A stretch of 64,000 nucleotides of DNA. It comes from Phytopythium helicoides. Taxonomy: Eukaryota; Oomycota; Peronosporomycetes; Pythiales; Pythiaceae. The translations under genes were made by a program, and so were the position numbers. Numbering within the stretch: position 1 is the first letter of the stretch; each line of letters starts with the position of its first letter. A model generated the notes under the pieces. The model worked only from the letters and a program-made list of their open reading frames with translations, had not been told where the DNA came from and made no database searches. This document shows, piece by piece, positions 33,378 to 46,369 of the stretch. The stretch is taken from assembly GCA_024867545.1 (NCBI GenBank), contig JANFNE010000010.1, positions 124,001-188,000 on the forward strand, given 5' to 3'.

Positions 33378-34580
33378 CTATTCCGCCTGCATGGAGTCGA
33401 GCCACCCCAGCAGCACCTCGTTCACCTCATCCTTTTGCTCTGTTAGAACCCAGTGACCCGCGTCCTTGACAAAGACCGTCGAGAGATTTGGCACCAGCAC
33501 CGACATATCGCCGGCCATCTCTGGCTTGAGCACCGGATCCTCGCCAGCCGCGATGTAGAGCGCGCGATGCGGAATCGTCGCAGGTAGCTCCAGCTCCGTC
33601 TCAAAGTTGATCTTGGCGGTGGCGTAGGCTCTGCAGGCGCTCACGAAACCCGTCTTGGCGTACTGCTGTACGTAGAATTGCAGCTCTTCCTCGCTCATGA
33701 GCGACGGTGGGTCTTCGTACACTGGATGCTCGCGGCCAGTACCTGCGTCAGAGATCAGCTCTGGAAGCGGTAGCTGGTAAGCAAGCCACTCTTCTGGGCG
33801 ACGGAAAAGCGCACGAAAAAGCCGCTCGGGCGATTTGTCCAGCGATTTGCCGGCGTTCTCCGAGTCGGAGAGCCACAACTGGTACTCGAACTCGGGGACG
33901 AACTTGATGAGGAGCTCTGTGGGGACGTACTCTTTCCGCGGAGGGAAGTATGGCGTGCACACGCTGCAGACGGCGATCACTCGGTCAGGATGGAACAGGC
34001 ACATGCGCCAGACGAACACTCCGCCCCAGTCGTGCCCGAGAAACACGGCCTTGGGGATGTCGAGGGCGTCTGTAACAGCAACCACAAGAGAGTGTTAGAG
34101 ATTCGGGTATGCATGCAAGAGATCGAGTTAATCCACACCAAGAAGCGCCGTGAGGTCGTCCGCATTTTTCTTGGTGCCGTACGCCTCTACAGTCTGCGGC
34201 GCCGAGCTCTGTCCGTAGCCACGCATATCTACAGAAAGCCACAGTCGAATGAGTCGGTGATGTGAAAGCCGCAGCATTGGGCTCTATGGACGCACCAGGG
34301 ACGATGACGCGGTATTTGGGGCTCAACGCGCGCATCTGGTGCTGTTGATAAAACAAAGGACCATCGATCAGTCTAGCGCGACGGTCAACCATGAATTTGG
34401 TAGGTGCAATGCGCTTGCCCGCCATCCGAACCAAAAATCTGGCCATCCATGCACCATCACGACCGGGAGCCCATCCTTGGGTCCTGTTTCGACGTAGTGC
34501 AGCTGCACGCCGTCTTCCGTTGACACGAATTTGTGCTGCCACTGAGGATCGAAAAGCTCCGAGTTGGCTACAGTTTTCAT
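33378..34580 (-). CDS. Epoxide hydrolase-like alpha/beta hydrolase EH3
   Basis: Exons on the minus strand are 34580-34419, 34341-34296, 34228-34139 and 34069-33378 (990 coding bases, 329 residues, in phase). Motifs are HGWPDFWFGWR, DMRGYGQSS, GHDWGG with the nucleophile Asp, the acid loop GEDPVL and the His in AGHWVL. The intron positions are those of EH1 and EH2, but the first intron uses a GC donor (CGG|GCAAGC) where the others have GTAAG. It is the most diverged of the three, with a three-residue longer N-terminus and a shorter C-terminus, so it is probably the older duplicate. Confidence 0.9.
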
Positions 34581-34930
34581 GGTACTTGCTGTTGCTGCTG
34601 GGTTTGAAGGAGAACGGAGAATGAGCTGACGAAGCTGGGTGAATTTGGTGTCACCTGAAACTATCGCTGTTCTCGCTCGGAATTGTAGAGCGTTGTGGTG
34701 ATCTTGGGTTACCACAGCCAACGATGACGTGCGCAAGTATCCATTATCAAGTGGAAAGAGACCTTGATATTTTTTGAGTGTCGAGCAACACAAGTGATTG
34801 CTCGAGTCATGTTAAGGCAAGCTATTTACATGAACTTACAAGTAAGCACGTCGCAACTCCTGCAATGATGAGCCAAGTAGCTGTGTGGAGACTCTCACGC
34901 GAGATCTACAGCTTGGAGCGCTGGAAAGTC
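34581..34930. other. Intergenic region between EH3 and hydrolase D
   Basis: Nothing recognised apart from a probable continuation of hydrolase D beyond its printed stop (34933-34931), open in the +1 frame to about 34904. Confidence 0.35.
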
Positions 34931-35906
34931 TCAGGGCAGAGCGTTCGCGACCTCTTCCATGAATTGGAAGAAGACGCCGTGACCGCCGTCTTTGAAGAAC
35001 AGCGTCTCGACGTTCCCACCCGAGAGGATCTGGCTGAGTTTGATGGACTCGCCCGGTGGGATCAAAATGTCCTCCATGCAGCCGATGATGAGAATGGGGA
35101 AGCCAGCATCGCGCACGACAGCGAGGCGTTCGTCCGAGACGTAGTGCGTCTGACACGCGAAGGCTTGCCCAAGCATGCCCGTGAATGTCGGTACTCCATG
35201 AGGGCTGGGTCGCGTCGCGTGGTACTTCTCCAGCACGCTGCGCACCAGCTCCTTGTTGTCCTTGATCTCCTGCTCGAGGAACTTGGGTGGGTAGATAAGC
35301 GCAAGCACGTTGTCAACAGCCTGGCGCGTCGAGCGAGCAAAGATGGAGAAGATGAGCGGCTTCCAGGAGCGCAGGTCGGCATGGTACCGCCCGCGTGTCG
35401 TGACCATGAGCGTGAGCGACTGAACTCGCTCAGGGTGCGGTCGCCGCCAGCTCGAGCGAGATCATGCCGCCCATGCTGACGCCAGCGACGTGGGCCGTCT
35501 CCCATCCGACGTGGTCGAGCAGCGCGAGCGTGTCCTGGGCCATCTGGCTGGTGGTGTACCTCCCCGATGGCGCGTCGGACCCTCCGACGCCGCGGTTGTC
35601 GAAGGTGAGCACCTTGAGGTTCTTGCCGCGCGCCTTGGGGTCCCACTGGTCCAGCAGCAGGTCGAGCACGGGGGCCCACTGCTCCTTGGTCTGCAGGAAG
35701 CCCATGACCATGACGACCCTCTCCTCCGGCAGCCCGTCGTCCGCGCTCGCCGCCGCATGCAGCGCGTACTCGACCGAAATCCCCGTCTTGAGCTCGGCCG
35801 TGCGCGTGTTGGCGGCCGTGAAGTGCGCGTCCGCCGACCGCAGCGCGCGCACGTGGCGCGAGGAGCTCAGGCCCGCGGCCTCGACGGTCGCCACGTCGCC
35901 AGGCAT
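34931..35906 (-). CDS. Alpha/beta hydrolase D, intronless, with CCC-TGA frame breaks
   Basis: Start at 35906 ([12 protein letters not shown]). Motifs are [26 protein letters not shown], the nucleophile GVSMGGM, the acid loop MEDILIP and the catalytic His in GGHGVF. Unlike A, B and C there is no intron in the nucleophile serine codon. The frame stops at 35430 (GCA CCC TGA); reading +1 from there gives [14 protein letters not shown], the exact paralogue continuation. The printed C-terminus ends NALP at another CCC TGA (34936-34931). Reading +1 there adds PETFQRSKL, which aligns with the end of A (LISTFLRA). Divergent from gene G with 246 bp between starts. Confidence 0.8.
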
Positions 35907-36152
35907 CGCGCTCGTCCGCTAGTGGCGCGAGTCTCGGGGCCTTGAGGAGCAGCGGGGCCCGCGGATTGTGCGGCGGGCGCCGTGCCATCATCAGGATCCA
36001 GGCGCGTGTCAACGTCAACCACCGCGGGAATCAGGCGATTCGCGGAGTTTCATTGGCTGAAATGAGGGACTAATAACGTATTTGATTGGACGAAAAGGAG
36101 GTTCAACCGTCGACCTGGTTTGGCGGCCAGAGCGAGACAGGCGGGGCGGCTC
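35907..36152. promoter_or_regulatory. Divergent promoter region of hydrolase D and gene G
   Basis: 246 bp separate the two start codons. Inverted CCAAT pentamers at 36052-36056 (CATTGGCTGA) and 36085-36089 (GATTGGAC) lie 68-100 bp upstream of the gene G start, in an AT-rich island. This matches the arrangement at other starts in the window. Confidence 0.45.
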
Positions 36153-39100
36153 ATGGAGGCGAGCGACTTCGTCGCGGCGTCGAGCGGCGAGAGCGACGAC
36201 GACGCGTGGGCAGACGACGCGCAGGCGGATAACGTGGCGAAGGCGCGCGTGGCGGCGAGGGCGGTGTGGGGACGGCCGAGCGGCGCGACGGACGAGGACG
36301 AAGCGGACGAGCGGCGGCTGACGCGGCAGGAAGGAGCTGTTAATTCAGCGGACGTCGGCTCTGAGGAAGCGGACAGAGCTGCAGATGCACAGGATGGAGA
36401 CGAGGCGGATGGCGGTGAAGTTGCAGCTGGTGAGAATTGGAGTGCGACAGCTGGGGGCGATCTGGATGGCGGTGATGTTGAAGATGGTGAGCGGAGTGAG
36501 AGTGAGGATGACGGCGGGACGGATGAAGAGGCAGATCGTGATGCTGCCGAACACGAGGATGACGAAATTGAAGACAAGCACGAGGAGTCGATGACAATTG
36601 AGGTCGGGAGCATCGTCGAGGTAGAGTCGCGCACGTGGCCGGGGATCAACAAGCCTGGTGGATCAGGACGCGTCGCAGCAGTGAACCGCCGCGTGGGCGA
36701 CAACGGAGCCGAGATTGTGACGTACGACGTGCGCTATATCCTCGGCGGATTCGAGAAAAACATCGAGAGCGAGTTTGTGCAACTGTCCTGGATGGTGCGG
36801 AAGGGTATGGCAGAAGAAGCGAGACCCTGTTGCACGGAACTACTATCATGGTGCGAATTCTGCCCGAGCCGCAGTTCACAAAGATTTCACATTTAACGTC
36901 TTTCTTGTGTGTGAATACAGATGCGTTTATCGAAGAGCCATTAAAGAAAAAACGCGAAAAGCAGAAGATGGGGATTCGAAATCATACTCACAGTACAACA
37001 CAACGGAATTCTACACATGAACAGAACACACCAAACAACAAGCAACGCACTCCAAACAAGTCTCCAAAACAACGAGCCCCAGCTATTCGTCATGCCACTT
37101 CTAGTTCAAATGAGGCACTTGCTGTTCGTTCCGATGACGAAGATTCTTTTAGTGAAGACGATAATCGTGATATTGACGCAGACTTCGAAATGCACCAGGA
37201 TCTTGTGATCCACAAATATAACAGCAGTGGGTTGCGGAAGCTAGATGAAGACGCATTTTTGCTGAATGATCGCTCAAATACTCTTGGTGAGCGTCTAATC
37301 CCAGGGAATAGCACTTCACCAACTAAATATTCGAAACAGTATCGACGGCGCAAGAACAGTCTGAGTCACGCACACGATGAAGCCAAGCGTCTCGAAGAAA
37401 TTCAGAATGTTGAGAAGCGAACTGTAGAGATTGACATAGAAACACAAAAACGTCGCCACAAGAAGCGAAAACGCTCGAAAAGCCGAAGACTAGAAGATGA
37501 CCACAAGCACGAAAGTGACAACATGCCGTCTTATCGCAGCGGAAAGCGCCGTTACGTTGGTGGATATCACCACAGTGGTGATGATCCCGATGCCAACTTC
37601 ATTCAGCCCGAAGACAATCCATCGGCGCTTCCTGAAGATGTTGCTCGGGAGACTCAATTTGTGTTGGCCGACTCTAAGGAAGGACTTCGAAAGCAAGCAA
37701 AAGAGCGCATGAAACTCTTCACCAAGCACATGGACGTGTTTGCTGCCGACAAGGTGTCGATAGAACCTTTGATGCGTGATATTCGTGATGCTACATTTGA
37801 CGAAATTCAGAAGCTTCATCACAAGGTGTGTATGTTCGTGAGATGATATTGTGCATTGTTTTGGTACAGCTAACATTGAACAAACCATCTGAATGTTGCT
37901 CGTGCACAGCTAAGCGATATGGAGAGTTTCATCACGAAGAAGCTAATTCGACAAGGAGAAGATGTGATCAATGAAATTCTCAAGAAACTAGGAGCTCTTC
38001 GATCCTCACTGGTATGTGTTTGAATTACTGCAGCTCCTTAACGGTGAAAATTGTTGTTTTGTCTTCTGACTCATCTAGTATTAATCTGGATAGCCTGAAA
38101 GTGTCGAACTGGCTTTCGGGTTGCAAGTTCAGACGATTCAAGAGCATCGTGTGTGGGTGCGCGATGCCAAGGCATCCGTCGAGTCGGTTTGGAATAGTCG
38201 TTTCAGCGGATCAAACGTCATGGCGTTTGACAAGGAAGGTTCGGCGAGTGGGAGTGAGTCGGATGGATCTTCAGCCAGCTCGGACGCATCTGTGGATGTT
38301 CAGGTACCGGATACCGACCTGAATGACTTCGTTACCAATGACTATACTCACGAGATCAAGACCGACGAAGATTTTGATCAGTTTTTTCACCATGGTCTAC
38401 CACTGAGGAGCCAGCATCGGTACACAAGAAAACAAACTTCAGCATCTGCTGCTGCTTCTTCCAGAAGACGGTCACAGGTGAAGTCTTCTTCGACTTCCAT
38501 CAGAGGTTACCAACGCGCTCGTCCGTCTGGATCAATTGAGGCGTTCTTAGAAGATGTTGTACCTGTTCGAACAAACTTCCGTCAGTTGAAATCCCACAGC
38601 AAAAAGCAGTCGTTGTTGGATAACAAGATGTTTGCTTGGCAGCAAATTGTGAAAAATACTCGCTCGAAGAGGAACAGTACGCATCGCCCTACCAAATCAA
38701 CAAACCGTGGATACATCCAATCTTCTCTTCTGCAGCATCCGTCCACCAATCGTTCCAATTCTCAGACCAACGATACAAGTGGTAGCGTTCAGGCGAAAGC
38801 CCGGCAACTCCGAAACAAGCGCCACCAATCCCCACGAGGCAATTATCCTCACACTCAACAACCAGTTCAAGTGAGAGCAAATAATAGTATCTCCAGCTAC
38901 GATAGGAGAGGAAACAATCTACCAGTCGCCGTACCTCCAAGCCACGATCGCTCCTCAGTCCTCGGTCTCCCTTCAAGCCATTCTTCTGTGCATGGCAAGC
39001 GCCCGCGACAAGAGAGTAACCTGCGAAGCGACCCTTTATCAATCTCGGAACCTAGTCGTACTGATTGGGAACGGGTGTTCGAGGTCCTACCCGATACAAT

Positions 39101-42100
39101 GGATGCTCCAATGTTTACCCAGGATGTCAAGAGAGAGCTGCTTGGGTTTGGAGAGGTGATCACTCAACCTTCTGTTGTTCACAACGTTATCGGTAGTAGC
39201 AAAAGAGACCTTTGGGACGAGCATTTCGTCGAATGGCTTGCGCGACTCCGCCAGCAATTGATTGACTTGCGCCGTGTTCGAGTTCGAACTTCTTGAGCAG
39301 CTGCCATCTGGATACGAGCAAAGAATGGAAGCGTATGATAGTGTTGAGCAAACTCCGACGTGGAAAGTTCTACAGTCTCAAGGAAAAGAGTACCATGACG
39401 AGCTCGTCCGGTTTTGCGCGAGTGTGATCATCGCCAGCAAGAATGTTTCTGCGGGAAATGCTGCAGAGTTATTTGACGTGATAGCCGGGATTCGGGTTAA
39501 CGGTTCGACAGCTACCGGATTGTGAGTCCATGTTCCTTGGCTGCCCCGAGTACTTCTTCTACTTTGATGTGGAGGTTCCAAATGCGAGGACAACGCCATT
39601 GCTATCGGCAGTGACACGTACATATTGGTATCTGACCCAGCTGCTGGTTGCGATGCGAAGCGAGCTTCGACTTCGCGATCATGCTGCGGGTTTTGAAAAG
39701 CTAGTGGATGGTGTGAGCCATGCGCTAGAGCGGGTCGTCGACGCTGCTATGCTTTTCCTCTTCGATTGGTATCTCTACGTCCCGACGTCGCATGCCGCCC
39801 CAAGCGATTCGGAGAGGGAAGGCCCTGATGGTGTAAAAGTCGAACTGCCAGCGTTATCGTTGTGGATGCTTCTGTTCAATTGTTTCGGGAACGAGACAGC
39901 ACAAGACCGCGGAAAAGCAACCTTCTGGAGCTTATTCCTCAAATTGGTGCGTAACTAACGGCTTTGCACACGCAAGTTGTTTTCCAGAATGAGGAGGACA
40001 GCCAGGCTTATAGTAACTGGTGTTTGATATAGTGCTCAAACGGTTGCTTTGTCAACCTTGCGACCCACTTTATTCGACAGGAATCTGCTGGGGGTTATTT
40101 ATCAAACGTGGCGTTACCGAATTTGGTAAATGCTTCGTCGGACGAAACACAAATGAGTGGCATGTTGCTTGGATTCGATTCTTGTTGGATGATCACCACG
40201 ATTTTCGACAAGTTGTTTGATGCCAACGATACCATCGCGTACGCACATCCAGTCACTTTACATGGTTTTTATTGATGAATGCTGTGAGGATTAACGAGTT
40301 TTTTTTTTATGCCGGAACCACCACAGGGACCCCAACCGTTGGCAAACCATCAAATTTCTCCTGGGCGACAAACCTTACTTCCTCCCGTTCGGCCTGCCAG
40401 CTTCGCCTTCTCCACTAAGCTCAGACCTCGTTCACTTCGGTAAATTCACTCTGTTCACTCAACATTTTTTTGAGACTGATGAAGTCATCTCGTGCAGACA
40501 ATTTCTATTTGCGTGTTTTGCAGCGTCTGGTGATGTTACGGCACTGGCTGCCCTCTGACCAAGGTTAGTGGCAGTTTGATTCGCTGATCTTTATTCAATC
40601 AGTAGTTGCTCTGACAGCAGCGTGTGCTTGACAACAGATACAATCAAATATCTCGTCCCTCAGTTTCTGGAGAATGCCAGACCACAACAAGGATTCTGTA
40701 TTCTACAGCTTCCATCACTTTTCAAGCGCCTTGTTTCAAAAGTCATTGAAGATAACTCTGCCGTGTCCACGGCATTGCTTGTTGAGTCCAGTGTCAGTGA
40801 CGCACTGAGCATGATGTGTATCATTGTTTGGGTGAGAACTCTCTTGGTGGTCCAGACATCAATGTTTTTCATTTCACTAATTGTTCTTCAACCGTAATAC
40901 TCAGATTCTTATTTCCAAGCCTACGAAACAAGTTGGTCGCCGTCGGTTCCGAAATCAAGTTACCAACATCTTGGCGAAGACCGTCAAAGATCTGGAAGCG
41001 ATAAGCACTGAGAAGGTCAACTCAGATTGGATATGGGGTAGCAAAGATAAGGATGCCAAGACCTCCAACAAAATTGGCACACCCCAGTCACTGTCTCCCG
41101 CAAAGAGCACTCTTCAAGATCCCAGCACTCAAATGGCAAAGGTACTCAATGAATATTCTATTTTATGAGACATTGGTAAATCGTACAACTAACATAATCT
41201 CCATGACATGCAGAAACAATTTTGTATCTCTATCCTGCTTACTACTGCTGTAGCATTTGCTTCTGAAGACAATTTCGACTCGGCAAAAGGAGTCGTCAAG
41301 AAGCGAGAGAACGAAGTGAAGGTGTACTGTGACGAGATAGTCAGTATTTGGGGAGGAAACCCCGAGCTTGCAGTCTTGTCATCACAGGCACTCTTTGTGC
41401 TTGGGCTCGATGCTTGTGACTACCACCGGTAGAGTATGTGGAACCGTTTACTCAATTGAACACTATGCTGGCGTCTTCAGTAAAAGTGGCTTCCGAAGAA
41501 GCTGAGTCAATCCCGAAGTGGAAAGATTTGCTCAACGAGAACAAGAATCCCTATCGATACCTTGACGCGGTAGTGTCTGCACCTCTCAACTCACAGCAGC
41601 AGCGGTTTCGAATTCTACAAAGTACGTTGTTACCAACATGATCGGTGAGGAATATGAAGCCGATGAACTTACGACGATGTTCAAACTAGGTGCGGTACTC
41701 TCCAGTCTACATTTGCTGAGAGACCTGACGTTTCAGCTATGTTCTTGCATTTCAGAGCCACGCTCAACGCGGACGAAGGATGAGCTAGACGCGGCACAAA
41801 CAGCTTACGCGTCTATCATTGGCACCGGGCTCGTTGACAGTTTTGCTGCCGCCGCAAAAGGGATCATCAGTGTGCATGAAATGAACATTGCAATCGAGAT
41901 TCTGCAACTATTGCTGCCTCGCCGGAAAGATGAGCCAAATTTGTCGAACCGTGTGGCCGTGGTGGAATCGTTCAGCCAAGATGAGTTTCATGATGACGTG
42001 ATGAACGATATCTATGCAAGCCTCGACTTAGAAGGAATCACAAGTCAGACACCAACACCAACAGTGCGTCTTAGCATAGATGAGTTGACTCCGCATGCAC

Positions 42101-44482
42101 TCGAGCTAGTGCACAAGAAGCTACGGATTGAGCTCCAAAAACTTTTGATCAATTATGCTTGGGATGGTGATTCGGCTTTCCAGGAGTTGTTTGTAATTGA
42201 CTTGTTTGGAAGACTGCTCTCGGAGTTCAAGTTCCACTTCATCTGGAGTCAAGTGTATGCGCCTTCGTTGAAGCCACGCTACATAGCCTCTCGACTCTTC
42301 AGCGCGACAATGAAGTATAATCAGGATAAAGAATGGCTCTGCAACAACTTTTTAACCGACCATCGGGCGGGACAAGAACTGGCAAATCTTTGGATGATGG
42401 CGACTGTCAACACCTCGACTCTTCGCCCGACACCGCTGACGTTTGCAGGAACCAGCGTAACGTATTCTATCGTTGAACAAGGACTAAGCTGGAAATTGGC
42501 CGGCTCGGTCAGCAACCAAATTCGTGACTCCAACTCGTGGGTGGTATTGACAGGATACTATTCTCTTTCACCTCTTGCGCAAGGACAATCAGTTAATCAA
42601 GAGCAAGATCGACCTGCAACTCTTTAATCTCCTTTACAATGTGGCCGAATCGTGTCGTTTCCCGCAGGAGATCGCGAAAAACGCTGCTGTGACAGAGAAC
42701 TCCTCTGGTCTTTATGCGTTGCACTTTGACTTATTTCGAGCATTCGCGAAGAGTGCAGGAAATATGCGAAAAACGCTTGATCTTGAAGGGCGTCGCCAAG
42801 ACATGAATTCATTGCGCGCTATTACGCTTGATCCTCATCGAGGCATTTTCCCGACTTTCATCGAGTAAGCTCAATTATACTTGTGAATTGCACGAGCACG
42901 GAATGCTAACTTGCTTGACTTGTTTTCTAGGGCTTACGAAGTGAATATTCGCAACAATTGTAATCACATCGAAGACTCTGTGATCAATTTGTCAAAAAAA
43001 TCGGAGGAGCTGTTGAGTGCTTTCGTGCCTGGTTTTGGAGAAAATTACCACGACGTGGATGATGTGAACCGAAGGCATGAGGCAGAGAAATTTGGTCCAG
43101 AAATTGAGCATTTACTCACGATGCTACAATTTCTGTATCAGTGTGTGGATGTGCTATTCTTCCATTGTGGGGAATTGGCGACTGGGAGGGATAACTTGTT
43201 CACGACCTACGATGCAGCGTCTATTTCGACAAGCGACATCAGCTGAATTTTCCCAGGCTCAAACGCGGCTGGAGAATGCCACCAGCACACAGCGTTTGGG
43301 TCTAAGCCTCAATCACAATGATGCTCTCAAAGGGGTGCAGCCGTACGTTGCTCGGTTTGTACAAAGCGTCCAAGTCTTTTTTGCTCAACAGAAGTATCCT
43401 ACTCTGCTGCACTGGTTTGCCTCGGTAAGACACTTAGTTTGTTTTCCCTGCTACCGACTTGTCTGAATACATGACTTACAAAAAACGAATGGTAGACTGC
43501 AGATCAGTACCAAACATTTACAGTTGGCTGGCCAATGTCGCCCATGCGAAAGCTGCTGCTCAACGTGTTGGACCCCGACGGCCCACTCGGCATTCATAGT
43601 TTCTATCCCGTCGAGATGAAGGGGCATCAAACCCGCACGTTCAACGTCAAGAATGTCCGACGCGAGGCTTTCTATCTTGCGTGTGGGCTCTTTGTGTGCA
43701 AATGCACCAACTCGTTCGAGCACTGTCATGCTGAAACAAACTCGTCGCAACACACGGTTGTTCGCAGGATGCGAGAGTTTGTTTTGGGGGAGTTCGTTCG
43801 CGAATCTCTCGAGTTTGCGGCCGAGAGCTGTGATTCAATTGACGAGACCCTACTTCCAATCCTTCAGCTGCTTCGTGCTGTTTTGAACCACATCAACTTG
43901 AATCGGCGACAAAGCCAGGCGTTAGCGCACGACTTCAGTGTTGGGGAGATTCATGCAAGTTTTGAGTGGATTGTCCTTGTACTTCGCACGCGCCATACGT
44001 CCAGTTGAGGCTATCCAAAATGCTCATCGGTAAGTCTATTCCTATGATGCTTTCGGAATTGAGTCGTTCAACTCTAACGTTGCAGCTGTGACATTTCAAG
44101 GACTGTCGAGCTCATCGAATTCTGTGGGCTCATCGAGCAGGCTAGCGATATTACTATGAATGTGTCATCGGTCGAGATTGATTCCTTGCTGGATCTCTCG
44201 CGATTATATCTTGCAAGCGTAAATTTAGCGCTTTCGATGACGATGACAACCACTCCAAGCACCAATCGAATTGAGATGGAAGCTATGCAGACTAAAACGA
44301 TGGAGCGATTGCGCAGTTTCGATGATTCCTCGGTCTCAGCAATTGCCGGAATGAAGCACGAATGGATTGAGGCGGCGATTAAAAAGATGGCGCCTAAAGT
44401 AGACGCGTTTAGTGTTAGTGTCACACGAGCACGCGCAGATTTACTCGTCGCTGTTCGGCGAGTTATTCATCTTGCGCCGTGA
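36153..44482 (+). CDS. Gene G: very large multi-exon protein, Tudor-like N-terminus, possibly MMS22/MUS7-like
   Basis: First exons well supported: 36153-36804, 36921-37825, 37910-38011, then from 38094. The N-terminus is acidic (residues 1-150). A Tudor/SH3-like stretch follows (VGSIVEVESRTWPG to YILGGFEKNIESEF), then a Lys/Arg-rich nuclear-targeting stretch (KRRHKKRKRSKSRR). A low-complexity Ser-rich region and a long alpha-helical C-terminal half (about 39.0-44.5 kb) come next. That half contains RRVFEFELLEQL, DTIKYLVPQFL, and WPMSPMRKLLLNV after a clear intron. Several further introns are clear (for example 40855-40926 and 43436-43493). From 39.28 kb onward the frame breaks repeatedly by one base (about 39280, 41428, 41627, 42570, 43243, 43990), and a TAG lies at 40030. 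The helical, WD-free repair-scaffold look suggests MMS22/MUS7, but this is a weak guess. Either many consensus errors or a decaying gene. Confidence 0.5.
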
Positions 44483-44711
44483 ATGTGGTGTGAACAATAC
44501 ATAAAGCTAATACGACTCTGGTGGAACGATGTGGTTCTTCTTCAAAAGCCCCAACCCGTACCCCAGATACTTGGAACCGGTGATACCGCCGCTATCAACA
44601 GCAAATGAGTCAGAAGTACTCCAAGAAACATGTGAAGGAGCGAAGATATTTACGCTGACTCGCGCTTGCTTGGTTCGACCGATTACTGAGGCAACATTCT
44701 CGTTAGCAACA

Positions 44712-46228
44712 CTATTTAATCACAATGCGTAAATGATTGAAATACCGAGTAGGCTGTTTTGTTTGCTCTGACTTGGTGCACTGATAACATTCGCGACTCA
44801 CCCCACTCACACTTTCAGTTGGTTCGATTGACCGCGCTTCACCAAGAAGAGCGCCAGTAGAACTGCTCGGCTGTAAATACATGCCAGCTCGTGCCTTTGT
44901 CGACTGCACACTGGCAGCGCTGGCAGTCAGAGACTGGCTCCTATTCGGAATAAGATCTTGTCGATACTTTCGCACAGCACGATCGCTTACGCCTACATTC
45001 TTCATAAAGGCAATCGGACGCGGCCGAACACTGGTGACGCTTTCTCCATGGCATTGGTTGATCTCAACAGCGAGTCCGCGCTGGTGAAATGTTCATCAAC
45101 CCAGTGAGTTACGCTCACTGCTAATGGAGAGCCCATTGCTCGGCTTACCGCGAGTGCAGCCTCTTTCGAACTAGCGTCTGAAATATCAAAATGTGACGCT
45201 CCTGATTTAGTCAATTACTTTAGTATCAGTGGCAGCCTTTCGCACCTCTTGCCAACTGTGTGAGACGGAGCTGTGCAACATGCAGGTCCATCATCACTTG
45301 CTCATAGCGCTCAATCCACACTCGAGCCTCGGATTCCTTCGAGCCCAGTTTGCTAAAGTTTAGACGTCAGATGTCAGTTGCTAGAACGAAAATTCTTGCA
45401 TTAAAATGGGACTGGCACCGTTTGCAGTCAACAAGCTTTAGTTGCGTATCCTCCAGCAGCTTGTGAGTCTCGATGTAGTCATTTTCGGCTTTCTGGAGAA
45501 GCTTGGCACTACATTTGAGCGACGCACGTAACCCCGCGACCTCGGCGTCTTTCTGCGTCAGCGCTTCCTGTGCTTGGGTCGCACCTTTGGACACGATTGA
45601 CTGCCTGGGTTTTAGCAAAGCGAGTTTACACACCCGTAACAAGCCGCAAGTACATTGCACGAACCACTTCGGCAGCGAGAGCCTCGAGACGCTTTTCTTT
45701 GGCATAAATCTCTTCCAGATCTTGCAGTCGTTGGACTCGCTCCTCACGTAGTTCCATCAGCAGTCGGTTGGTCTGTCGATCCTTGAGTATAGTTTCCCTG
45801 CATGCCCGCTACAGGTGAGAATTTCTGCATGTGTCGAGCTGAAACTTTTTTTTTTTTTTAAGAGTGCTTACTTTTCTTGCCGCTCTTCTTCGAGGGCGAC
45901 CTGGACCTTGTCAAGCTGGTCCTCGAGCGCGCTACCCAATGCAGAAGAGATGACGTCGTGTAAGCGAGATTTCTTCACCGTGCACTCGCTCTCCTACTGC
46001 ACCGGATCCGTCCGAGTTGAGCTGTTGGCGAATCGTACGCACTCATCAATTTGGTTGAGCAGAATCTACCATCAATAGGCCTGCTTACATGTGTTCTTGA
46101 GCTTCTGGAGCTCCAATGCATCCTGGAGCTTGAGGATACGCTCCTGCTCGTCGACTCCCTCGTTAAGGTGGCAACGACGGTAGCAATCCGACACGAACCA
46201 AGGGAACCTCGTATTGCTTGGCTTGCAT
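44712..46228 (-). CDS. Coiled-coil protein, multi-exon, boundaries uncertain
   Basis: Likely start at 46228 (MQAKQYEVPLVRVG). Charged heptad-type segments follow: EQERILKLQDALELQKLKN, LEDQLDKVQVALEEE, ELREERVQRLQDLEEIYAKE and TQKDAEVAGLRASLKC. They are joined by short introns (one of about 31 bp or more near 45605-45635). The C-terminus is a low-complexity Ser/Thr/Ala tail after VSDRAVRKYRQDL. The frame is lost soon after the start (about 46150-46165) and again near 45010 (a C run). No motor or catalytic domain is visible. Could be a cytoskeletal or centrosomal coiled coil; not recognised. Confidence 0.45.
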
Positions 46229-46369
46229 AGTGCCACACACTCAACCAAGGCTGTGAGTGGGGAAGGGAACAAGACAACAAATGAAATAAGCTGGACAGGA
46301 ATAGACAAACCTCAGTATGAACAGATCAGTGTTTGTGGCACCGTCCTCACCCTGTCTACAACATACATC

